NCBI GenBank assembly: GCA_030152675.1
Contig: JASLIY010000014.1
Span: 1-7,314, forward strand
Direction: 5' to 3'
DNA length: 7,314 nucleotides
Origin: Acinetobacter sp.
GTDB lineage: Bacteria > Pseudomonadota > Gammaproteobacteria > Pseudomonadales > Moraxellaceae
Position numbers and translations under genes: made by a program. The notes beneath the pieces are model-generated. The model worked only from the letters and a program-made list of their open reading frames with translations, was not told where the DNA came from and did no database searches. Positions 1 to 4,789 of this stretch are shown here, piece after piece. Each line of letters opens with the position of its first letter. The stretch's first letter is position 1.

Positions 1-1
1 G

Positions 2-1075
2 CCCAAATTTGAGCGTGACCTGATCCGCGATAGTGGTCTACTGAGTTTATCGATTCCGGTGCTTTATGGTGGGCAGGGAGCAGACTGGGCAACAGTGTTT
101 AAAACCATTCAAGTGATTGCACAGGCAGACAGTGCTTTGGCACATGTCTATGGTTTTCATCATCTCCTGATCGCCACAGTACAGTTGTTTGCGCAACCCG
201 AACAATATGCTGGCTACTTAGAAAAAACTGCAGCGCAACGGTTATTTTGGGGCAATAGTTTAAATCCACTGGATCGACGTGTCAGGGTTGAGCAACGATC
301 AGCGCAGGACTACATCTTTCATGGGGATAAAAGCTTTAGTTCGGGTTCGATCGACTCGGATCTGTTGCTGTGCTCGGGCTATGATGCTGAGGACAAGTTA
401 TTGATCGCCGTGATCCCGAGCGACCGTCAGGGGCTGAGCTTTTTAGGCGATTGGGACAATATGGGACAGCGGCAAACGGACAGTGGCACTACACGTTTTG
501 ATCAGGTGAGGATTGCGCGGCATGAATTACTGCTTGATCCCGGCCCCTTGAGTACGCCCTACTCCAGCTTAAGACCTTTGATCGCGCAATTAATCTTTGT
601 GCATGTGCTCTTGGGCGTGGCAGAAGGAGCATTTACGCTGGCACAACAAACGGTGCAGCAGCACCGAGCTTGGTCGAGTGCCTTGGTTGAGCAGGCCGTG
701 GATGACCCTTATATCCAAAAGCATTTTGCTGAGTTCTATGTGCAACTGCAGAGTGTTCGATTGCTTGCTGAGCAAGCGGTACGGGCCTTGAGTGAGGCTT
801 GGCAATACGGTCCCAATCTCAGCGCACAACAACGTGCTCAGGTCTCGATGCAAATCGCAACAGCCAAGATCGCCGCCACGCAAACCTCGCTCGCTATCAG
901 TCAAAACATCTTTCAGGTTCTGGGCGCACGCGCCACCACGGCACAGCTCAATCTTGATCGTTTCTGGCGTAATGTGCGAACCCTCACCTTGCATGATCCT
1001 GTGGATTATAAATACCAAGAGCTCGGTGCATGGTTGTTGACTGCAGCAGTGCCCAAGCCGAGTTTTTATGGCTGA
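2..1075 (+). CDS. Acyl-CoA-dehydrogenase-fold flavin monooxygenase, DszC/SfnB type (5' end missing)
   Basis: The frame is open from base 2 to a TGA at 1073-1075, so the gene begins upstream of the window; 357 residues are visible, and the family's usual length of about 400 suggests that roughly 40-50 N-terminal residues are missing. The GTG at 59 is internal. Visible-residue landmarks: LYGGQGADW (21-29) and HVYGFHHL (48-55) in the N-terminal helical domain; GDKSFSSGS (108-116) and WDNMGQRQTDSGTT (151-164), typical of the middle beta domain and flavin pocket; a helical C-terminal domain with QVLGARAT (305-312) and RNVRTLTLHDPVDYKYQELG (323-342). The NxRTxTLHDPV ending is characteristic of DszC and SfnB, flavin-dependent enzymes that use reduced flavin and oxygen on organosulfur compounds, rather than of true fatty acyl-CoA dehydrogenases. 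The cytoplasmic location and sulfur-scavenging role are inferred from family. The substrate cannot be read from the sequence, and the upstream neighbours that would clarify it are outside the window. Confidence 0.87.
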   Translation, partial: PKFERDLIRDSGLLSLSIPVLYGGQGADWATVFKTIQVIAQADSALAHVYGFHHLLIATVQLFAQPEQYAGYLEKTAAQRLFWGNSLNPLDRRVRVEQRSAQDYIFHGDKSFSSGSIDSDLLLCSGYDAEDKLLIAVIPSDRQGLSFLGDWDNMGQRQTDSGTTRFDQVRIARHELLLDPGPLSTPYSSLRPLIAQLIFVHVLLGVAEGAFTLAQQTVQQHRAWSSALVEQAVDDPYIQKHFAEFYVQLQSVRLLAEQAVRALSEAWQYGPNLSAQQRAQVSMQIATAKIAATQTSLAISQNIFQVLGARATTAQLNLDRFWRNVRTLTLHDPVDYKYQELGAWLLTAAVPKPSFYG

Positions 1076-1127
1076 GAGATGCGATGGAATCTGGGAGAAG
1101 GCGATCGGATCGACAGTTGAAAAGTCT

Positions 1128-1160
1128 AAAAATAAAATGCCTCGAGACCATATCGAGGCA
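1128..1160 (-). terminator. Hairpin terminator, best oriented for minus-strand transcripts
   Basis: TGCCTCGA (1138-1145) and TCGAGGCA (1153-1160) form a perfect 8-bp stem with a 7-base loop. On the minus strand the stem is followed by TTTTATTTTT (1137 down to 1128), a proper U-tract. On the plus strand it is followed only by TTGAAAG, so it is weaker there, though it could still serve the flavoprotein gene ending 62 bases upstream. The orientation implies that a gene once read, or still reads, leftward into this site. Confidence 0.6.
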
Positions 1161-1238
1161 TTGAAAGTGAAGTGATAAAACACGCAGCATCTTTTTGTTG
1201 CATCCCTCTTTTTCGCATGCTGTTGGTATTGTTTTTAG

Positions 1239-1325
1239 TTATTTTGCTTTACGCCCTGCTTTGGCTGTGGCGGCTTGATCTGCAAAGCTTAAATATTTAA
1301 GCAGGGCTGCTGTATCAGAAAATTA
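1239..1325 (-). pseudogene. Possible C-terminal relic of a lost minus-strand gene
   Basis: Reading leftward, a frame runs from just after a TAA at 1323-1325 to a TAA at 1239-1241 and ends in FADQAATAKAGRKAK. The Ala/Lys-rich, hydrophilic tail looks like the end of a genuine cytoplasmic protein. The reading breaks upstream at the 1323 stop; the neighbouring minus frame (1289-1492) overlaps it and may be the same gene after a frameshift, but its His/Pro/Leu-rich sequence is not convincing. A minus-strand terminator lies about 80 bases downstream, in the position expected for such a gene. The family was not recognised. The alternative is a chance open frame. Confidence 0.3.
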
Positions 1326-1545
1326 GCACAGGCCTTGTGCGTTAAATCTGACAGGAGCTGATGCGCATATGAATTGGGGAGCATTGGGGGCAGTGCTGTG
1401 GCGAGGGGGAGATCAAGCAACAGATGTGGTTGGTCTTGGCAGATGTGGATGATGCCGAGCAAATGAATAAGAGACTTACCTAAAAGTGTCATCTAGATCA
1501 GTTTAAATACCCGTGTCCCTTTTGCAATAGTGTGCATGCCACGAC

Positions 1546-2820
1546 ATGAATAAGATCAAAAAAATCTATGCAGTGCTGATCGCCAGCAGTACTTTGGCTT
1601 TGACGGCTTGTAATAATGACGATGATGATATCAGCCCAAGCCCTAATCTGAGTGTGCCAACATTGGTGGGCTTTGCGCGTTTAAATGCGGATACCTATGC
1701 GACAGGTCCAAATTCTGGTGCTGCGATCAAGGGTGCTAACGGCTTTAACCCACCGTTTCAAGGTCAGCCGGTTCAAGGGTTTTCTGCGGCATTGAAAAAT
1801 GCGGATGGCAGCTATATGGCGATGGCAGATAACGGCTTTGGCACTCAGGATAATTCGGCAGATTTCTTGTTGCGAATTTATCAGTTAAAACCTGATTTTA
1901 AAGCAGCAGCTACTCAGACAGGTGCTCAAGCGAAGGGAACAGGCAAAGTCGAGGTCATGGGCTTTGTGCAGCTACGTGATCCAAATAACAAAATCCCATT
2001 TCCGATCATCCATCAAGGTACGGCAGAGCGTTTACTGACAGGAGCTGACTTTGATCCAGAGTCGATGCAGCGTGCAGCCGATGGCAGTTACTGGATTGGT
2101 GATGAGTTCGGACCTTATTTGTTGCACTTTGATGCCACAGGCGTACTCCTCGATGCGCCGTTTGTCTTGCCGAACCCGTTGCAGGCTGGTCAGGAATTGC
2201 GTTCGCCACAAAATCAGTTCAATAAAGCCAATATCAATTATGTGGCGCCCTTGGTGCAGCAAAGCGGTGGTTTTGAGGGCATGGCCTTGTCTGCGGATGG
2301 CCGTTATCTTTATCCCATCTTAGAGAAGCCACTGCTGGGCGATGCTTCACGCCAAGTGTTGATTTTCCAGTTTGATCTTGAAAAAAAGGCCTATACCGGA
2401 CAGTACTATCGCTACGCGCTGGATGCTAAAGGGGGCAACATTGGTGATTTTCAAATGATCAATGACCGAGCGGGCATCATCATTGAGCGCGATACCAGTC
2501 AAAACAAACTCAATGCGTATAAAAAATTGATCCACGTGGAACTGAATGCCTCTGGTCAAGCGGTGACGCGTCGTGATTTAGTCGACCTGATGGATGTTGC
2601 CAATCCAAATCTACTTTTTGGTGCTGCGCGTGAAGGTGATATTGGCGTCGGTGAGAAATTTAGTTTTCCATTTGAAACCATTGAAAATATTATCATTGAA
2701 AATAAAGATACTTTGACTGTGATCAATGACAATAACTTTCCATTTTCTTCAGGGCGCAATGCCAAACGTGCGGATGACAATGAGATCATCCAAATTAAAC
2801 TGCCCAAGCCTCTGTATTAG
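1546..2820 (+). CDS. Lipoprotein with esterase-like/phytase-like (PF13449-type) domain
   Basis: A 424-residue secreted protein. Residues 1-22 are a lipoprotein signal: the basic MNKIKK, a hydrophobic core, then the lipobox LTAC with Cys22 as the lipidation site. Asn23 (not Asp) at +2 predicts sorting to the outer membrane. An acidic NNDDDD linker follows. The rest matches the 'esterase-like activity of phytase' family, a predicted beta-propeller-like fold rich in conserved acidic residues: ADNGFG (94-99), GADFDPESM (166-174), WIGDEFGPYLLHFD (183-196), GGFEGMALSADGRYLY (241-256), ERD (314-316), ETIE (377-380) and VINDNNFPFSSGR (392-404). The family is annotated as phosphodiesterase or phytase-like mainly by similarity, so the substrate is unknown. 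The ATG at 1546 is the only sensible start: an in-frame TAG lies at 1528-1530 with no ATG or GTG between. No clear Shine-Dalgarno sequence precedes it, so translation may be modest. It appears monocistronic, with a terminator downstream. Confidence 0.87.
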   Translation: MNKIKKIYAVLIASSTLALTACNNDDDDISPSPNLSVPTLVGFARLNADTYATGPNSGAAIKGANGFNPPFQGQPVQGFSAALKNADGSYMAMADNGFGTQDNSADFLLRIYQLKPDFKAAATQTGAQAKGTGKVEVMGFVQLRDPNNKIPFPIIHQGTAERLLTGADFDPESMQRAADGSYWIGDEFGPYLLHFDATGVLLDAPFVLPNPLQAGQELRSPQNQFNKANINYVAPLVQQSGGFEGMALSADGRYLYPILEKPLLGDASRQVLIFQFDLEKKAYTGQYYRYALDAKGGNIGDFQMINDRAGIIIERDTSQNKLNAYKKLIHVELNASGQAVTRRDLVDLMDVANPNLLFGAAREGDIGVGEKFSFPFETIENIIIENKDTLTVINDNNFPFSSGRNAKRADDNEIIQIKLPKPLY

Positions 2821-2841
2821 TGTGGAGTATGCGTTTTGAGT

Positions 2842-2890
2842 TCAGCACACGGAAGCGAAATGTGTGCTGATCCAAGTTGTTGGATTTTTT
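2842..2890 (+). terminator. Rho-independent terminator after the phytase-like lipoprotein gene
   Basis: Two adjacent hairpins are visible. TCAGCACAC (2842-2850) pairs perfectly with GTGTGCTGA (2862-2870), 9 bp with an 11-base loop. TCCAA (2871-2875) pairs with TTGGA (2880-2884) around GTTG and is followed directly by six T (2885-2890). The site begins 22 bases after the stop codon, so it fits termination of the lipoprotein transcript and separates it from the MFS gene. Confidence 0.7.
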
Positions 2891-2922
2891 AGCGCAGCTC
2901 AAAATGGACGGAAAAATCGGCG

Positions 2923-2944
2923 TATACTGAGTGGGTTCGAGGAG
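2923..2944 (+). promoter_or_regulatory. Candidate -10 element and Shine-Dalgarno for the MFS gene
   Basis: TATACT (2923-2928) matches a sigma-70 -10 hexamer in five of six positions, but no good -35 hexamer lies 16-18 bases upstream, so the promoter call is weak. GAGGAG (2939-2944) is a strong Shine-Dalgarno sequence 5 bases before the ATG at 2950 and fixes that start. A -10 at this place would give a very short leader. Confidence 0.4.
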
Positions 2945-2949
2945 CTGTC

Positions 2950-4179
2950 ATGTCTGAATCCACACCGTCTACGTCCTATGTTGAATATGGTACTCGCCCG
3001 TTTCGGGCGATTTTATTGTCTCTGTTCTTGGCGGGATTTGCGATATTTTCCTCGCTGTACTGTGTGCAACCGATGATGCCGTTTCTGGTGCAGTCCTTTG
3101 CGGTGACACCGACACAAAGTAGTTTTCCCTTATCTTTTTCCACCATTGCTTTGGCATTGGGGTTGATCTTTGCAGGCTTGATCTCGGATCGATATGGCCG
3201 CAAGTCGATCATGGTGATTTCTCTGTTTTCAGCATCGACCTTGCTGTTGCTGAGCAGTCTGTTGCCGATTTGGTCAGTATTTTTGGCGACCCGTATGTTG
3301 ATCGGTTTGGCGGTCAGTGGTGTTGCATCCGTGGCAATGACCTATATCGGTGAAGAGATCGCCAGCAAAGACGTGGGCTTTGCCATGGGCTTGTATATTT
3401 CAGGGACTGCGATCGGGGGCATGAGTGGACGGTTGATTGCAGGGGTGTTGCTGGACTTTAGTACTTGGCAAGTGGCGACTTTAGTGATCGCCGTGATCAA
3501 TATGGCAATCGCAGTGGTGTTCTATCTGGCCTTGCCTGCCTCTAAGCACTTTAGGCCTTCACCGATCAGTATTTTTCAGCTCAAAAGTTCATTTAAAAAT
3601 AATCTGGTTGATCCTAAGTTACGGCTGTTATTCGCCCAAGGTTTTATCCTGATGGGCTGCTTTGTCAGTATCTATAATTACATGAGTTTCCATCTGTTGG
3701 AAGCGCCATACACCTTATCGCAAGCATGGATCGGTCTGATCTCAATCACCTATCTCAGCGGTATTTATAGTGCGCCACGCGCCGCCGCGTGGAGTCGGCG
3801 CTTTGGTCGTGACAAGGTGGTGTTGGCGATGCTGATCAGTATGTTTGTCGGGGTGTGGATCATGCAGATCACCTCGATTGTGATGGTTCTGATCGGACTG
3901 TTGTTATTTACCTTTTCATTTTTTGCTGCGCACTCGACCAGCAGCAGTTGGGTTTCAGTACAGTCCTTGCAGTATCGTGCAGTGGGATCATCCTTGTATT
4001 TGTTTTGCTATTACTTGGGCTCGAGTGCACTGGGCAGTGCCAGTGGTTTGGTCTGGGAAAGCTTTGGCTGGTTGGGCATTGCGATCGAGATCAGTGTGTT
4101 CCTGAGCGTGGGCTTGTTGATCGCATTAAAGCTTAAACAACTCAGTGCCGAGGATGATGCTGCTGCTCAAGTGAGATAA
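2950..4179 (+). CDS. ynfM: MFS transporter, YnfM family
   Basis: A 409-residue inner-membrane protein with about twelve hydrophobic segments (near residues 20-42, 58-78, 87-106, 108-132, 144-168, 174-194, 228-248, 258-276, 289-306, 308-328, 344-366 and 373-393), a cytoplasmic central loop near 197-225 and a hydrophilic C-terminus. MFS motif A, GLISDRYGRKSI (76-87), lies between segments 2 and 3. Stretches shared with Escherichia coli YnfM, as I remember that sequence, include LYCVQP (36-41), MGLYISGTAIGGMSGRLIAG (146-165), FFAAHS (324-329) and SSLYLFCYYLGSSALG (347-362). YnfM is a proton-motive-force-driven drug/metabolite transporter type with no settled substrate, so efflux is only inferred. 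The gene has its own ribosome binding site, follows a terminator, and is convergent with cadR, 65 bases away. No divergent regulator is next to it. It is probably a stand-alone unit unrelated to the metal genes. Confidence 0.9.
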   Translation: MSESTPSTSYVEYGTRPFRAILLSLFLAGFAIFSSLYCVQPMMPFLVQSFAVTPTQSSFPLSFSTIALALGLIFAGLISDRYGRKSIMVISLFSASTLLLLSSLLPIWSVFLATRMLIGLAVSGVASVAMTYIGEEIASKDVGFAMGLYISGTAIGGMSGRLIAGVLLDFSTWQVATLVIAVINMAIAVVFYLALPASKHFRPSPISIFQLKSSFKNNLVDPKLRLLFAQGFILMGCFVSIYNYMSFHLLEAPYTLSQAWIGLISITYLSGIYSAPRAAAWSRRFGRDKVVLAMLISMFVGVWIMQITSIVMVLIGLLLFTFSFFAAHSTSSSWVSVQSLQYRAVGSSLYLFCYYLGSSALGSASGLVWESFGWLGIAIEISVFLSVGLLIALKLKQLSAEDDAAAQVR

Positions 4180-4209
4180 GACAGCGTATGGGCTGCAATC
4201 AAGAATTCG

Positions 4210-4227
4210 GGCGTTGACTTCAATGCC
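4210..4227. terminator. Weak hairpin between convergent ynfM and cadR
   Basis: GGCGTTG (4210-4216) pairs with CAATGCC (4221-4227) around an ACTT loop, with one G-U wobble in plus-strand RNA. On the minus strand the same position is an A-C mismatch. No real U-tract follows in either direction. Its place between two convergent stop codons makes a terminator plausible, but the sequence support is limited. Confidence 0.25.
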
Positions 4228-4244
4228 TCAGTTCATCACGACCT

Positions 4245-4715
4245 TTACTTGTTACTGCCATGATCTGCCTTGCTTTTACAGATCTGAGTACGATGAATAC
4301 TGTCTTGGGCCTCGATGATTGGGTTTTCACGTTCCAACTCCCGCAAGATTCCACAGGATTCGATCGCGTTAAAGCCCTGACATTGTTCTCTTAGCGCCAT
4401 CAACTCTTGTTCGAGTGTGCGCAATTCTAAAATTCGCTGTTGTACATGCTGTAAATGCATATCGACCAGTTCATTAATGCCATGGCAGTCGGTCTGGTCT
4501 TGTTTAGCCGCCATAAGAGTGCGAATCTCATCATGGGTCATGCCCAGTGAGCGACAGCGCCGAATAAAGCGCAAACGTTCTAAGTGTTGTTGTTGATAGG
4601 TGCGGTAGTTGTTCTCAGCATTACGCAGCGGTTTTTGCAGCAAACCTTCTTTTTCATAAAAGCGAATGGTTTCGACACTACACTTTACATGTTGGGCAAT
4701 TTCACCAATTTTCAT
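4245..4715 (-). CDS. cadR: MerR-family heavy-metal-responsive regulator, CadR/PbrR type
   Basis: A 156-residue cytoplasmic DNA-binding dimer. An N-terminal MerR helix-turn-helix and wing (KIGEIAQHVKCSVETIRFYE from residue 2, then NNYRTY at 35-40 and RCRSLGMTHDEI at 53-64) is followed by a long dimerisation helix (about 77-112) and a metal loop. Cys77, Cys112 and Cys121 occupy the three thiolate positions of Cd/Pb/Zn-sensing CadR, PbrR and ZntR proteins. The last two are spaced CX8C, which I recall for PbrR, against CX6C for Pseudomonas CadR. His87 and His90 fall where a second metal site has been described in CadR. The C-terminal tail has only scattered His141, Cys146 and His152 instead of a His-rich run. 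The gene is divergent from cadA, with a MerR-type operator between them, so it most likely activates cadA on metal binding and also controls itself. The Shine-Dalgarno sequence is weak. Metal preference (Cd, Pb or Zn) cannot be decided from sequence. Confidence 0.92.
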   Translation of the reverse strand: MKIGEIAQHVKCSVETIRFYEKEGLLQKPLRNAENNYRTYQQQHLERLRFIRRCRSLGMTHDEIRTLMAAKQDQTDCHGINELVDMHLQHVQQRILELRTLEQELMALREQCQGFNAIESCGILRELERENPIIEAQDSIHRTQICKSKADHGSNK

Positions 4716-4730
4716 GTTATGAATTTCCGC

Positions 4731-4781
4731 TTGAGTCTGAAGTTACTTCAGGGTGTTTAATCATAGCATAGATCAAAAGGG
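4731..4781 (+). promoter_or_regulatory. MerR-type cadA promoter and CadR operator, with cadA ribosome binding site
   Basis: The -35 hexamer TTGAGT (4731-4736) and -10 hexamer TTTAAT (4756-4761) are separated by exactly 19 bases, the over-long spacing that MerR-family activators correct by untwisting DNA. The spacer holds a perfect inverted repeat, CTGAAGT (4737-4743), T, ACTTCAG (4745-4751), followed by the GGGTGT seen in Cd/Pb/Zn MerR promoters. AAAGGG (4776-4781) is a partial Shine-Dalgarno sequence 8 bases before the cadA ATG. The orientation and place between the divergent genes identify this as the CadR-controlled cadA promoter. Confidence 0.85.
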
Positions 4782-4787
4782 CATCAA
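4760..4787 (-). promoter_or_regulatory. Candidate cadR promoter overlapping the cadA promoter
   Basis: Reading leftward, TTGATG (4787-4782) and TATGAT (4765-4760) are separated by 16 bases, a reasonable sigma-70 arrangement. The start would fall near 4752, directly beside the CadR dyad (4737-4751), leaving a leader of under 40 bases to the ATG at 4715. CadR bound at the dyad would then obstruct its own transcription, the usual autorepression in MerR systems. The hexamers are imperfect and no start site is known. Confidence 0.4.
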
Positions 4788-4789
4788 TC

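Larger units (their letters stand above)
1076..1545. other. 470-base stretch without a confident gene
   Basis: This gap separates the flavoprotein from the lipoprotein gene. It contains a perfect 8-bp hairpin (1138-1160), a minus-strand open tail of about 28 codons (1239-1322), a plus-strand 27-codon hydrophobic frame on the opposite strand (1217-1300), and a G-rich patch (1376-1409) with three runs of four or five G. A second 27-codon frame (1369-1452, beginning MNWGALGAVLW) lies 11 bases after an AGGAG at 1353-1357, but its composition follows the G-rich DNA and it has no recognisable features. All three minus-strand frames across 1326-1500 are interrupted or unlike a known family. No convincing promoter for the lipoprotein gene was found. 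Most likely this is decayed coding sequence. Confidence 0.6.

Noticed and set aside
59..61. GTG as start of a complete flavoprotein gene
   Set aside because: The frame is open back to the window edge with family-like residues (LIRDSGLLSLSIP) before the GTG, and the N-terminal domain would be too short.
590..1183. Minus-strand open frame of 197 codons
   Set aside because: It lies mostly antisense to the flavoprotein gene, has no recognisable domain and has a Cys/Leu/His-rich composition typical of a shadow frame.
1369..1452. 27-codon plus-strand frame after an AGGAG
   Set aside because: The spacing of 11 bases is long, the peptide only reflects G-rich DNA and there is no recognisable feature.
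1486..1504. Possible Pho box upstream of the phytase-like gene
   Set aside because: GTGTCAT at 1486-1492 resembles one half-site, but no second half-site occurs 11 bases later, so phosphate control is not supported.
2864..3076. 70-codon plus-strand frame overlapping the start of ynfM
   Set aside because: It begins inside the terminator hairpin and overlaps a strongly supported gene with a clear ribosome binding site in another frame.
4731..4761. Ordinary constitutive promoter for cadA
   Set aside because: The 19-base spacer with a perfect dyad is suboptimal for unaided sigma-70 polymerase and typical of MerR-regulated promoters.
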